A stretch of DNA of 64,000 nucleotides from Methylobacterium sp. PvR107 (GCF_017833295.1 NZ_JAFIBW010000001.1:3685501-3749500), one strand, 5' to 3'; shown: positions 1 to 9,162, counted from the first letter of the stretch. The notes: a model not told the origin generated them from the letters alone. Made by a program: numbers and translations.

Positions 1-158
1 TGTGAGCCCTGGGTCGGTCCACTTCCAGGCTAACGAGACCCAGCAGCCTACGGCTGAGTTGGGTGAGAAGCAGTCCAGACGCTTTCAGTCACACAATTCC
101 TGTAAGCGGACGTGGGTTACGCTGCATCCGCAAAAGCTGTCGGCCGGAGAACACCACG

Positions 159-3100
159 TCATTCAGTTGCTTCGACCAGATTTCCGTTCGCGACGTCATC
201 GGATCGTTTGACTATCCGCGATTTTCCGAACTGCGTGTAGAGGGCAGGCAGGACCGCCAGGGTGAGCAAGGTGGCGCTAACTAGGCCACCGATCACCACG
301 GTCGCCAAAGGCTTTTGCACCTCTGCCCCCGTGCCCGTCGCCAGCGCCATCGGCACGAAGCCCAAGGCCGCCACAAGCGCGGTCATCACCACTGGCCGCA
401 ATCGGGTCATCGCACCCTCGCGCACGGCGCTCCGGACGTCGGCCCCATCGGCCACCAACTGCTTGATGTGGTTGAGGAGAACGAGGCCGTTGAGCACCGC
501 GACCCCGGAGAGGGCGATGAACCCGACCGCCGCCGAGACCGAGAACGGCATCCCCCGCAACCACAGGGCTGCGACGCCGCCCGTCAGCGCCAGCGGTACC
601 GCGCTGAACACGATGGCCGCGTCGCGGGCCGACCCAAGGGCGCCGAGGAGCAGGATGAAGATCAGGGCGAAGCAGGCCGGGACCACCACCATCAGGCGCT
701 GCCTGGCCGCCGTCAGGTTCTCGAACTGCCCTCCCCAGCGCACCTCGTAGCCCGCCGGCAGCGTCACCTCCTTGGCGATGTGTGCCTGCGCCTCTGCCAC
801 GAGCGAGCCGATGTCGCGCCCGCGCACGTTGGCGGTCACCACCACCCGACGGCGTCCGTCCTCGCGACTGACCTGGTTCGAGCCTTCGGTGAAGCCGAAC
901 GAGGCGACCTGGCGCAACGGTACGCTCGCGCCCTCGGCCATGCCGGGCTTGGCCGGCAGCGGCACTGGCAGGTTTTTCAGCGCCTCGATATCGCCGCGGA
1001 TCCCGTCGGAAAGGCGCACGACGATCTTGAAGCGGCGGTCGCCCTCGAACACGAGGCCGGCATCCTTGCCGCCGATGGCCGTGCCGATGACGTCCTGAAC
1101 GTCGACGAGGCTGAGCCCCCGCCGGGCGATCTCGCGACGGTCAATCCTGATGTCCAGGAACGGCAGGCCGACCGCCTCCTCGACCTTCACGTCGGCCGCG
1201 CCGTCGAGCCCGCGTAAGATGCCGGCGATCTTGTTCGCGCCCTCGACCATCGGGCCGAACTCCTCCCCGAACACCTTGACCGCGAGGTCGTCGCGCACGC
1301 CGGCGATGAGCTCGTTGAAGCGCATCTGGATGGGCTGGGAGAACCCGAGCAGAGTTCCCGGGATCAGCTTCGCCTCGGCCTCAAGCTGGCCGATCAGGGC
1401 CTCCTTGGTCAGGCTTGGGTCGGGCCATGCGGCCTGGGGCTTCATGATGAGGTAGGCGTCGCAGGCGTTGGCCGGCATCGGGTCGGCGGCGATGTCCGGG
1501 GTGCCGCATCGCGAGAACACGAAGGCGACCTGCGGGAACTTGCTCATCGCCTCCTCGACGCCGAGCTGCATCGATTGCGACTGCGAGATCGAGGTCGACG
1601 GGATGCGCCGGGCCTCCATGACGATGTTCTTCTCGTCGAGCGTCGGCGCGAACTCCTGCCCGAGCGTCGTAAACAGGGCCGCCGAGAGTCCGAGGAGGAG
1701 CACCGCCCCCGTGACGAAGGCCATAGGCGCTCGGATCGCGCCGTCGAGCAGCGGGCGGTAGGCCGCCTTGATCCCGCGGATGAGGGCGTTCTCACCTTCG
1801 TTCACGCGCCCCGTGATGAAAGTCGCGATCATCGCCGGGACGAAGGTCAGCGACAGCACGAAGGCGGCCACCAGGGCGATCAGCACCGTCAGCGCCATCG
1901 GGGTGAAGGTCTTGCCCTCGACCCCGGTGAAGGTGAGGAGGGGCACGTAAACCAGGATGATGATGGCTTGCCCGTAGACGGTCGGCTTGATCATCTCCTC
2001 GGCCGAGACCCGGACCGTGACGAGCCGCTCGTCCTGCGAGAGCTTGCGTCCGAGCTCGCGCTGACGCTCCGCGAGGTGGCGCAGGCTGTTCTCGGCGACG
2101 ATGACCGCGCCGTCGACAATGAGGCCGAAGTCGAGGGCGCCCAGGCTCATCAGGTTGGCGCTGATGCGGCCGGCGAGCATGCCTGTGGCGGTGAGCATCA
2201 TGGCCACCGGGATGACCAGCGCCGTGATGATGGCCGCGCGGATGTTGCCGAGCGCCAGGAACAGCACCGCCACGACCAAGAGCGCGCCCTCCGCCAGGTT
2301 CTCCGCCACTGTCCTGACCGTGGCGTCGACAAGCTCGGTCCGGCTCAGGAGGGTGCGGGCGACGATGCCGGGCGGCAGCAGCTTGTTGATCTCGTTGATC
2401 TTGGCATCGGCCGCCGCGGAAACCGTGCGGCTGTTGCCGCCGATGAGCATCAGGGCGGTGCCGAGCACCACCTCGCGTCCGTTCTCGCTGGCCGAGCCGG
2501 TCCGCAGCTCGCGCCCGATGGTGACGTTCGCAACGTCCCGCACCAGGATCGGCACCCCGGATCGGGTTGCGACCACGATCTCGGCGATCTCGTCGATGGT
2601 CTCGATCAGGCCGCCGGCACGGACGATGTACCCCTCGCCGTTGCGCTCGACGTAGTTGGCCCCGCGGGTGGCGTTGTTAGCCTCGATGGCATCGGACACG
2701 TCCTTGAACGAGAGGCCGTAGCCGACGAGTTTCATCGGGTCGGGCTGGACCTGGTACTCCTTGACGTAGCCGCCGATGGCATCGGCTCCGGCGACCCCGG
2801 GCACGCCCTTCATCTGCGGGCGGATGATCCAGTCCTGCACCGTGCGGAGGTAGACGGTGCGCCGGAACTCGTCGGCGAGGCGCTCCCCCTCCGGGGTCAG
2901 GTAGCTGCCGTCGGTCTGCCAACCAGGCTTGCCGTCGCGGACGGGCGCCCCTCCGCCGGGTGGAAGATACTCGACCGCCCACCAGTAGATCTCACCGAGG
3001 CCGGTGGAGATCGGCCCGAGCTTGACCTCGACCCCCGGCGGAAGGCTGCCGCGTACTTCTACGAGGCGCTCGTTGACCTGGGCGCGGGCGAAGTAGACGT

Positions 3101-3404
3101 CGACCTTGTCGCTGAACACGGCCGTGAGTTGGGCGAACCCGTTACGCGAGAACGAGCGCATGGTCTCCAGCCCGGGGGTCCCGGCGAGGGCCCGCTCGAT
3201 CAACACCGTGACCTGCTTCTCGATCTCCACCGGCGTCAGGGACGTGGCGACAGCGTTGATCTGGACCTGGTTGTTGGTGACGTCGGGCACGGCGTCGATG
3301 GGCAGCCGAGCCAGCGACCACGCGCCGAGGGCGGTGGCGATGAGGGTGATGAGGATGACCGCGTAACGGTTGATGACGGAGAACGCGAGGATCGGGCGGA
3401 TCAT
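159..3404 (-). CDS. czcA: CzcA-type heavy-metal efflux RND transporter
   Basis: Inner-membrane proton/cation antiporter of the HME-RND family, 1081 residues, the usual length. It should pump divalent cations (Co/Zn/Cd/Ni) from periplasm or cytoplasm through a tripartite complex. The N-terminus has the expected first helix after MIRPILAFSV. The TM4 region reads LDFGLIVDGAVIVAEN, so it carries the Asp-Asp-Glu proton-relay pattern of divalent-cation members and not the AIGxMVDA pattern of Cu(I)/Ag(I) CusA proteins. The start lies 3 bp after the stop of the adaptor gene, so the two are co-transcribed leftward. No CzcC-like outer-membrane channel is seen in the window; it may lie beyond the left edge. 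The exact metal is inferred from the neighbours (Ni/Co-type regulator and exporter). Confidence 0.9.
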   Translation of the reverse strand: MIRPILAFSVINRYAVILITLIATALGAWSLARLPIDAVPDVTNNQVQINAVATSLTPVEIEKQVTVLIERALAGTPGLETMRSFSRNGFAQLTAVFSDKVDVYFARAQVNERLVEVRGSLPPGVEVKLGPISTGLGEIYWWAVEYLPPGGGAPVRDGKPGWQTDGSYLTPEGERLADEFRRTVYLRTVQDWIIRPQMKGVPGVAGADAIGGYVKEYQVQPDPMKLVGYGLSFKDVSDAIEANNATRGANYVERNGEGYIVRAGGLIETIDEIAEIVVATRSGVPILVRDVANVTIGRELRTGSASENGREVVLGTALMLIGGNSRTVSAAADAKINEINKLLPPGIVARTLLSRTELVDATVRTVAENLAEGALLVVAVLFLALGNIRAAIITALVIPVAMMLTATGMLAGRISANLMSLGALDFGLIVDGAVIVAENSLRHLAERQRELGRKLSQDERLVTVRVSAEEMIKPTVYGQAIIILVYVPLLTFTGVEGKTFTPMALTVLIALVAAFVLSLTFVPAMIATFITGRVNEGENALIRGIKAAYRPLLDGAIRAPMAFVTGAVLLLGLSAALFTTLGQEFAPTLDEKNIVMEARRIPSTSISQSQSMQLGVEEAMSKFPQVAFVFSRCGTPDIAADPMPANACDAYLIMKPQAAWPDPSLTKEALIGQLEAEAKLIPGTLLGFSQPIQMRFNELIAGVRDDLAVKVFGEEFGPMVEGANKIAGILRGLDGAADVKVEEAVGLPFLDIRIDRREIARRGLSLVDVQDVIGTAIGGKDAGLVFEGDRRFKIVVRLSDGIRGDIEALKNLPVPLPAKPGMAEGASVPLRQVASFGFTEGSNQVSREDGRRRVVVTANVRGRDIGSLVAEAQAHIAKEVTLPAGYEVRWGGQFENLTAARQRLMVVVPACFALIFILLLGALGSARDAAIVFSAVPLALTGGVAALWLRGMPFSVSAAVGFIALSGVAVLNGLVLLNHIKQLVADGADVRSAVREGAMTRLRPVVMTALVAALGFVPMALATGTGAEVQKPLATVVIGGLVSATLLTLAVLPALYTQFGKSRIVKRSDDVANGNLVEATE

Positions 3405-3407
3405 GGC

Positions 3408-4667
3408 TCAGTCCTCCGCCGCGGACTTGCCGAGCTCAGCCTTCAGGATGAAGCTGTTGGCGACGACGATGACGTCGCCGGGCTCCAGCCCGTTGGTAAC
3501 CTCGACGTTCCCGTCGTCGGAGCGCCCGACTCCGACGGGTCTCGCCTCGAAGCCGCCCTCGACTCTCACGAACACCGTCGGCTTGCCCCCGATGGTCTGG
3601 ATCGCCTCGGAGGGGACGAGGGTGCGCACCGGCTTGTCCGAGACGGCGATCTCGGCCGAGACAAAGGAACCAGGCCGCCAACGCTCGTCGGGGTTGGGCA
3701 ACTCGGCGACGACCCGGGCGGCGCGGGTGTTCTGGTCGAGGACCGGGCCGATGAAGACGATCCTGCCCTCGGTGCTCTCGTCGGTTGCCTGCGTCCGGAC
3801 GGTGACCACTTGGCCCTCGCGTGCCAGCGGCAGGTCGCCCGGCGAGACGGCGAGGTCGACCCAAACCTGGGTGAGGTTCACGACGCTGTAGAGCTCGGTC
3901 TCCAGGTTGTCGCGACCGACCGCGGCGCCGAGGTCGACCCGGCGCTCGACGATCCTGCCGGCGATGGGCGACCGGATCTCCTGCCGCTCGAACTGGGCCG
4001 CCGGCAAATTCGGAAGGGCCTCGATCTCGGCGGGACCCAGGCCGAGGAAGGTGAGCTTGCGCCGAGCGGAGTCGACCTTGACCTTGAGCTCCTCGTAGCT
4101 CGCCTGGGAGCGCAGGTACTGCTGCTCGGACGAGATGCGCTTGTCCCAGAGCGACTGGTCGCGCTCGTACAGGGTCTTTTGCAGAGCGGCGGACAGGCGA
4201 GCCGCGAGGTACTCGCCCTTCGCGTCGGCGATCTCGCGGCTGTCGAGGAGGGCGACGACCTCGCCCTTGGCCACCCGGTCCCCGAGCCCCTTGCGCAGTT
4301 CCGCCACCGTGCCCTGGGTCTTCACCGCGATGCGGGCGGTGTTGTTGGCGCTCGGAACGATGGTGCCCGGAACGTGGAGGTGACGGGCGAGCCTGCCGCC
4401 CCGGACGGCCTCGGTGCGGATGCCGACCTTGGCGACCTGGTCCTGGGTCAGCCGGACGAGACCCGGCTCCTCTGGCTTCGGTGTCGCCGCCGGCGTCAGT
4501 GCGGGGCTGCCAGCGACGACCGGCCCGAACGTCAGAAACCCGCCTTGGGCAAGGCGCGCCCGGAGTGCTGCGGGAGCGTCCGGCCAGACGGTGGCGATCA
4601 GGAACCCGCCGCCGACGGCCCCCAGGAGGAGGAGGGTGCGTTTGAACATATCGATGCCATGAGCCAT
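3408..4667 (-). CDS. czcB: RND efflux periplasmic adaptor (membrane fusion protein, CzcB-like)
   Basis: Periplasmic adaptor linking the RND pump to an outer-membrane channel, 419 residues. A single N-terminal hydrophobic anchor (about residues 9-25) is followed by a lipoyl/barrel-sandwich half (IAVKTQGTVAELRKGLGDRV), an alpha-hairpin region (about 150-220), the second lipoyl half (IRSPIAGRIVERRVDLGAAV) and beta-barrel/membrane-proximal domains ending in NGLEPGDVIVVANSFILKAE. Met7 (position 4649) is an equally plausible start because the hydrophobic segment begins just after it. The gene lies directly upstream of the RND pump and is transcribed with it. There is no His-rich N-terminal metal-binding extension of the kind some CzcB proteins carry. 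Confidence 0.88.
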   Translation of the reverse strand: MAHGIDMFKRTLLLLGAVGGGFLIATVWPDAPAALRARLAQGGFLTFGPVVAGSPALTPAATPKPEEPGLVRLTQDQVAKVGIRTEAVRGGRLARHLHVPGTIVPSANNTARIAVKTQGTVAELRKGLGDRVAKGEVVALLDSREIADAKGEYLAARLSAALQKTLYERDQSLWDKRISSEQQYLRSQASYEELKVKVDSARRKLTFLGLGPAEIEALPNLPAAQFERQEIRSPIAGRIVERRVDLGAAVGRDNLETELYSVVNLTQVWVDLAVSPGDLPLAREGQVVTVRTQATDESTEGRIVFIGPVLDQNTRAARVVAELPNPDERWRPGSFVSAEIAVSDKPVRTLVPSEAIQTIGGKPTVFVRVEGGFEARPVGVGRSDDGNVEVTNGLEPGDVIVVANSFILKAELGKSAAED

Positions 4668-4750
4668 CGCCGCCGGGTGCCGCCGTATGCGGGCCCGGGG
4701 AGCGCGGGTGCGTTTGAGGAAAGGGCCCGACGTCGCCGGGCGGCCCGGCC

Positions 4751-5128
4751 TCAGCCCCTGGGTGGCTCGAAGGGTGCCCGACCCTCTCCGGTACGCCGGG
4801 CGAGGTGGTTGACGGCCCGGAACCGGACGTCGGTACCTCTCACGGACATCGTCGGGACGGACGGTTGGGCAGTCGCCAGGGTCTGCGCATGGGAATGCGC
4901 ATGATGGGCGAGGTCGGCCGCGCCGGTCCCGTCGGTGCCATGGCCGTCGTCGTGGTCGTCGTGATCGATCCCGTAGAAGGCATGGGCATGGGCGGATGGA
5001 TCGACGCCACGTGCCTCCGCGACCAACGGCATGACTGAGGTCGCGATCAGCACGAGTGCGACGAACACCGACAGGAGCCGCCCGATCCGCTCCACCCTCG
5101 ACGCCATGCCTCCACCCAATACAGTCAC
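4751..5128 (-). CDS. Small exported His-rich protein of the metal-efflux operon
   Basis: A 125-residue protein; the better start may be Met8 (position 5107), which begins a typical signal sequence (MASRVERIGRLLSVFVALVLIA). After the predicted cleavage region near VAEARG, a stretch of about 40 residues contains at least ten His and many Asp residues (for example IDHDDHDDGHG and AHHAHSHA). That composition fits periplasmic metal binding or buffering. It is the first gene of the leftward efflux operon and faces the CsoR/RcnR-like repressor across 55-76 bp. I recognise no named family. The role is inferred from composition and context. Confidence 0.7.
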   Translation of the reverse strand: MTVLGGGMASRVERIGRLLSVFVALVLIATSVMPLVAEARGVDPSAHAHAFYGIDHDDHDDGHGTDGTGAADLAHHAHSHAQTLATAQPSVPTMSVRGTDVRFRAVNHLARRTGEGRAPFEPPRG

Positions 5129-5154
5129 TTCAGGACCGCAAATCCGACTTCACG

Positions 5155-5176
5155 CATCCCACCCAGGGGGATAGGA
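5155..5176. promoter_or_regulatory. Candidate operator for the CsoR/RcnR-type repressor
   Basis: The intergenic region between the divergent His-rich-protein and repressor genes contains CATCCCACCCAGGGGGATAG, a G/C tract flanked by near-palindromic AT/ATCC arms. Operators of Ni/Co-responsive RcnR/NreA/DmeR proteins are typically a run of G/C flanked by AT-rich inverted repeats, so the site fits. It ends 8 bp before the repressor ATG, suggesting autorepression and joint control of both arms. Confidence 0.5.
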
Positions 5177-5183
5177 TGTCAAC

Positions 5184-5450
5184 ATGCAGCATGCCTCCCA
5201 TCCCGAAATCGTCAAGCGCCTGAAGCGTGCCCACGGCCATCTCGCCGGCGTCATCGCCATGATCGAAGATGGACGCTCCTGCGTGGACCTCGCTCAGCAA
5301 CTCCACGCGGTCGAGGCCGCGATCACGAACGCCAAGCGCGTCCTGATCCAGGACCACATGGAGCATTGCCTCGGCGATGGGGTCGAGCACGGCGGCAAGT
5401 CCGCGAGGGACGCCCTCACCGAGTTCAAAACGCTGTCGAAGTACCTCTAG
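5184..5450 (+). CDS. Metal-sensing repressor of the CsoR/RcnR/FrmR family (NreA-like)
   Basis: An 88-residue all-helical DUF156 protein that should bind DNA as a tetramer and release it on metal binding. The start of helix 2 carries Cys33, and helix 2 continues to His58 and Cys62. The spacing (25, then 4 residues) matches the Cys-His-Cys ligand set of CsoR and the Cys-His-His of RcnR. His3 and His6 near the N-terminus could supply the extra ligand used by Ni/Co sensors. Its gene lies 8 bp upstream of an NreB-like exporter, an arrangement known for nreA-nreB, so nickel or cobalt is the likely inducer. Copper cannot be excluded from the ligand set alone. Confidence 0.85.
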   Translation: MQHASHPEIVKRLKRAHGHLAGVIAMIEDGRSCVDLAQQLHAVEAAITNAKRVLIQDHMEHCLGDGVEHGGKSARDALTEFKTLSKYL

Positions 5451-5458
5451 AATCGGCC

Positions 5459-6787
5459 ATGCTCTCCGTCCTGGCGAACCGAACCTACCGGCATCTCTTC
5501 GCCGCCCAGCTCATCGCCCTCATCGGCACCGGTCTTCTCACCGTCGCCTTGGGCCTGCTGGCGTTCCGTATCGCAGGGGATCGGGCCGGCACCGTCCTCG
5601 GGACGGCGCTGGCCATCAAGATGGTGGCCTACGTGATGGTCGCGCCTGTAGCCGGGGCTTTCACCGCGCAACTGCCGCGGCGGGCCTTCCTAGTGGCCAC
5701 CGACCTCGTTCGGGCAGCCATCGCGCTTCTGTTGCCCTTCGTCGATCAGGTCTGGCAGATCTACGTCCTGATCTTCGTCCTGCAGTCAGCATCGGCGGCG
5801 TTCACCCCGACCTTCCAGGCCACCATTCCCGACATCCTGCCGGACGAGGGGGACTATACCCGCGCCCTGTCGCTCTCGCGCCTCGCCTATGACCTGGAGA
5901 ACCTGCTGAGCCCGACCCTGGCGGCCCTGCTGCTGATGGTCATGAGCTACAACTGGCTGTTCGGGGGCACCGTCGTAGGCTTCCTGTGCTCCGCGGCGCT
6001 GGTCGTCTCGGTGACCTTGCCGGCGGCGCGGAAGGAGCGCACCGGCGGCATCTACGACCGGACGACGCGGGGCCTGCGGATCTATCTCGCGACCCCACGC
6101 CTGCGCGGGTTGTTCGCGCTGAACCTCGCGGTGGCCGCCGCCGGGGCCATGGTTATCGTCAACACCGTGGTGATCGTCCAGGCCCTTCTCGGACGTCCTC
6201 AGGACGACGTCGCCATCGCCCTTGGGTGCTTCGGGGGCGGCTCGATGATCGCGGCCCTAGTCCTACCGCGGGTACTCGACCGCCTGTCCGACCGCGGGGT
6301 GATACTGCCGTCGGCGGCCTTCCTCGGCGTCGTCCTCGTCGGGGTTGCGGTCCTGACCTGGGGCAGCGCCATAGGCTGGCCGGTCCTGCTCGGGACCTGG
6401 CTCGCCCTCGGGATCGGCTACTCCGCCGCTCAGACGCCCACTGGACGCCTGCTGCGTCGCTCGGCCAGCCCGGAGGACCGGCCAGCCGTGTTTGCCGCCC
6501 AATTCGCGCTCTCGCACGCATCGTGGCTTCTAACCTACCCGCTGGCGGGCTGGCTTGGCGCCACTGTCGGGATGCCAGCGACACTAGCGGTGCTCGGTGC
6601 GCTGACCGTCGCGGGCGTCGCGGCAGCGGCCTTGCTATGGCCCGCCTCCGATCCGGATGTCGTCGCGCATGCTCACGGCGATCTTGATCCGTCCCATCCC
6701 CACTTGCACGGGATCGGCCACGGTCGGCACGAGCATGCCTTCGTCATCGACGACCTGCACCGGCAATGGCCGGCCAGGACGGGATGA
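5459..6787 (+). CDS. nreB: MFS metal exporter with C-terminal His-rich tail (NreB-like)
   Basis: Major facilitator superfamily protein of 442 residues with about 12 hydrophobic segments, starting MLSVLANRTYRHLFAAQ. The last 35 or so residues are soluble and His-rich (HAHGDLDPSHPHLHGIG, then GRHEHAF), the hallmark of NreB/NrsD nickel exporters, where the tail binds metal on the cytoplasmic side. The start at the ATG 8 bp after the repressor stop is preferred over in-frame upstream codons that would overlap the repressor gene. It is co-transcribed with the repressor. Function as Ni2+/Co2+ efflux is by family and context. Confidence 0.82.
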   Translation: MLSVLANRTYRHLFAAQLIALIGTGLLTVALGLLAFRIAGDRAGTVLGTALAIKMVAYVMVAPVAGAFTAQLPRRAFLVATDLVRAAIALLLPFVDQVWQIYVLIFVLQSASAAFTPTFQATIPDILPDEGDYTRALSLSRLAYDLENLLSPTLAALLLMVMSYNWLFGGTVVGFLCSAALVVSVTLPAARKERTGGIYDRTTRGLRIYLATPRLRGLFALNLAVAAAGAMVIVNTVVIVQALLGRPQDDVAIALGCFGGGSMIAALVLPRVLDRLSDRGVILPSAAFLGVVLVGVAVLTWGSAIGWPVLLGTWLALGIGYSAAQTPTGRLLRRSASPEDRPAVFAAQFALSHASWLLTYPLAGWLGATVGMPATLAVLGALTVAGVAAAALLWPASDPDVVAHAHGDLDPSHPHLHGIGHGRHEHAFVIDDLHRQWPARTG

Positions 6788-6805
6788 GCGACGTCGTGAC
6801 CTCGC

Positions 6806-6861
6806 TTGACAAGCGTTGGCTTGGGGCTGTCTATGGCTTCATCGGGATGCGATCTCCCGAT
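6806..6861 (+). promoter_or_regulatory. Putative chr promoter with downstream inverted repeat
   Basis: A perfect -35 hexamer TTGACA (6806-6811) is followed 18 bp later by a weak -10 (TCTATG, 6830-6835). Right after it is a 7-bp perfect inverted repeat, ATCGGGA-N7-TCCCGAT (6841-6861), placed to overlap the transcription start. ChrB proteins act as chromate-responsive regulators of their own operons, so this is a reasonable operator. No start-site data are available from sequence. Confidence 0.4.
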
Positions 6862-6914
6862 GAGGCTCCGGCTGAAGCATCGCGTCCACTCTGCAGTTTC
6901 TGCAAGGACGCGCC

Positions 6915-7745
6915 ATGGCCTCGCCCAACACCATTCCCCCAGAGAAACTCGCTCGTCTGATCGGTACAGCCGCGTGCCCGGTCCTCATCGATGTGCGCAC
7001 TCCGCGCGACTTCGCGGAGGAGCCGCGCCTGATCCCAGGATCAAGACCGCGCCCATGGGACAGCGTCGCTCAGTGGGCGCCTGCGCTGGGGGGTAGACCT
7101 GCCGTCGTGATCTGCCAGCACGGCCATAAGCTCAGTCACGGGGTCGCCGCGTGGCTGCGCACGTCCGGCATCGCCGCCGAAGTTCTCGATGGCGGCACCA
7201 CGGAGTGGGCACAGGCAGGGCTACCGATGGTACCCGCCGACAAGCTGAAGAACTGCGATCCGCAAGGGCGTACCGTCTGGGTTACTCGCGCTCGCCCCAA
7301 GGTCGATCGCATCGCCTGCCCCTGGCTGATCCGCCGGTTCGTTGACCCCGAGGCGGTCTTCCTGTTCGTGCCGCCGTCCGAGGTCTCCGCCGTCGCTGCT
7401 CGTTTCGACGGCGAGGCGTTCGACATCGAGGGCCCGGATGTCTTCTGGAGTCATCGCGGAGAGCTCTGCACCTTCGACGTGATGGTCGCGGAACTGGGCT
7501 TGGCGACCGAACCGCTCCTTCGCCTCGCCACCTTGGTCCGGGGCGCCGACACCAACCGCCCCGACCTCGCTCCCGAGGCCGCCGGGCTCCTTGCGGCCTC
7601 CCTCGGCCTCTCGCGGATCTATGCGGACGACCTGGAGCAGCTCGATGCCGGCATGCTCCTCTACGACGCCTTTTATCGCTGGTGCCGGGACGCTTCCGAC
7701 GAGACCCACAACTGGCCGACCAACAAGCCGAAGGGGAAAGCCTGA
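6915..7745 (+). CDS. chrB: ChrB: chromate-resistance regulator with rhodanese domain
   Basis: A 276-residue protein with an N-terminal rhodanese-like domain (about 10-115) with the active-site loop VICQHGHKLSHG (Cys67), followed by the ChrB C-terminal domain (about 125-270, with RPKVDRIACPWLIRRFVDP and DETHNW motifs). ChrB is required for high chromate resistance and acts as the chromate-sensing regulator of chr operons. It is the first gene of a seven-gene operon, one base ahead of the chrA start codon. The rhodanese Cys is retained, so sulfurtransfer activity is possible. Confidence 0.9.
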   Translation: MASPNTIPPEKLARLIGTAACPVLIDVRTPRDFAEEPRLIPGSRPRPWDSVAQWAPALGGRPAVVICQHGHKLSHGVAAWLRTSGIAAEVLDGGTTEWAQAGLPMVPADKLKNCDPQGRTVWVTRARPKVDRIACPWLIRRFVDPEAVFLFVPPSEVSAVAARFDGEAFDIEGPDVFWSHRGELCTFDVMVAELGLATEPLLRLATLVRGADTNRPDLAPEAAGLLAASLGLSRIYADDLEQLDAGMLLYDAFYRWCRDASDETHNWPTNKPKGKA

Positions 7746-7746
7746 C

Positions 7747-9162
7747 ATGGCTACCTCCGCCCTCGGCTCCACCACCTTCAAGCACGGGCCGGCCACCGGG
7801 GCCGTTCCGATGCCCGTTACACTGCAAGAGGCGGCACCGGTCTGGGGGCGCATCGCCTCGCTCTCGTTCGGTGGGCCGGCAGGGCAGATCGCCGTCATGC
7901 ACCGCATCCTCGTTGAGGAGCGGCGATGGATCTCCGAGAACCGCTTCCTGCACGCTCTGAACTTCTGCACCCTCCTGCCGGGGCCGGAGGCGCAACAGCT
8001 CGCGACCTACGTCGGCTGGCTCATGCACGGCACCCGCGGCGGCCTCGTCGCCGGTGGCCTGTTCGTGCTGCCGGGCATCGTCGCGATCATGGCCCTGAGC
8101 TGGGTCTATGCGCTCTACGGCAACGTCGGGCTGGTCGCCGGCCTGTTCTTTGGGCTCAAGGCCGCGGTGCTGGCCATCGTCGCGCAGGCGGTCCTGCGCA
8201 TCGGGCGGAGAGCTCTGAAGAGCCAAGCCATGGTCGCCCTGGCGGCTACGTCCTTCGTGGCGATCTTCCTGCTCGACGTGCCGTTCCCCGTGATCGTCCT
8301 GACCGCCGGCGCCATCGGCTACCTTGGCGGCCGGGCCGGTCTGCCGCAGTTCCGCATCGGCGGCGGGCACGGCGCCTCGAGCAAGGCCGACGCCGGTCCC
8401 TACTTGCTCGGCGACGATGAGCTTCTCCGCGAGCACGCATCTCTCGGTCACACCCTGCGGGTCCTTGCCGTGTGGGCGGCGCTTTGGCTTGTGCCCGTGG
8501 CCGTCGTGCTCGCCGTCGTCGGCCCCGACGACGTATTCGCGCAGGTCGCGGTGTTCTTCTCCAAGATGGCGATGGTGACGTTCGGCGGCGCTTACGCGGT
8601 GTTGGCCTACGTCGCCCAGCAGGCGGTGGAGCATTACGGCTGGCTCCGGCCCGGCGAGATGCTCGACGGCCTCGGGATGGCCGAGACCACGCCGGGCCCG
8701 CTTATCATGGTCACCCAATTCGTGGGCTTCATGGCGGCGTTCCGGAACCCCGGCGCCCTGCCGCCGCTACTCGCCGGGACGCTCGCGGGCCTGCTCACCA
8801 CCTGGGTGACCTTCGCACCCTGCTTCCTCTGGATCTTCGTCGGCGCGCCCTACGTCGAGCGCCTGCGCGGCAATCGGGCTCTGGCTGGCGCGCTCTCGGC
8901 TATCACCGCGGCGGTGGTCGGCGTGATCCTGAACCTCGCGGTCTGGTTCGCCCTCCATACGATCTTCGCCGAGGTCTACCCGGTGGCGGCCGGCCCGATC
9001 CGCTTCGACGTGCCCGTGTTGGTGAGCCTGAACCCGCGGGCCCTAGCCTTGTCGATGGCGGCGCTCGTGGCGGTGTTCCGGTTCCGGGTCGGCCTGATCC
9101 CGACGCTGGCGGCGTGCTCGGCCGCCGGCATCCTCCTGCATCTCGCGGGAGCCGTCGCATGA
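7747..9162 (+). CDS. chrA: ChrA chromate efflux transporter (CHR family, long bidomain form)
   Basis: A 471-residue inner-membrane protein of the CHR superfamily that expels chromate. The protein has two homologous halves. The first contains SLSFGGPAGQIAVMHR, then FCTLLPGPEAQQLATYVG; the second has MVTFGGAYAVLAYVAQQ, then ETTPGPLIMVTQFVGF. These are the repeated FGGP/PGP signatures of the bidomain ChrA type. The start codon is taken at the ATG directly after the chrB stop. The stop overlaps the next ATG (ATGA), indicating translational coupling. Confidence 0.93.
   Translation: MATSALGSTTFKHGPATGAVPMPVTLQEAAPVWGRIASLSFGGPAGQIAVMHRILVEERRWISENRFLHALNFCTLLPGPEAQQLATYVGWLMHGTRGGLVAGGLFVLPGIVAIMALSWVYALYGNVGLVAGLFFGLKAAVLAIVAQAVLRIGRRALKSQAMVALAATSFVAIFLLDVPFPVIVLTAGAIGYLGGRAGLPQFRIGGGHGASSKADAGPYLLGDDELLREHASLGHTLRVLAVWAALWLVPVAVVLAVVGPDDVFAQVAVFFSKMAMVTFGGAYAVLAYVAQQAVEHYGWLRPGEMLDGLGMAETTPGPLIMVTQFVGFMAAFRNPGALPPLLAGTLAGLLTTWVTFAPCFLWIFVGAPYVERLRGNRALAGALSAITAAVVGVILNLAVWFALHTIFAEVYPVAAGPIRFDVPVLVSLNPRALALSMAALVAVFRFRVGLIPTLAACSAAGILLHLAGAVA

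Noticed and set aside
159..3404. CusA copper/silver pump
   Set aside because: The TM4 motif has the Asp-Asp-Glu pattern of divalent-cation pumps and there is no CusF or CusRS nearby.
1575..4904. A 1109-codon open frame on the + strand across the RND genes
   Set aside because: It is rich in Asp/Arg/Gly from reading GC-rich DNA in an antisense frame, spans two real genes and has no domain.
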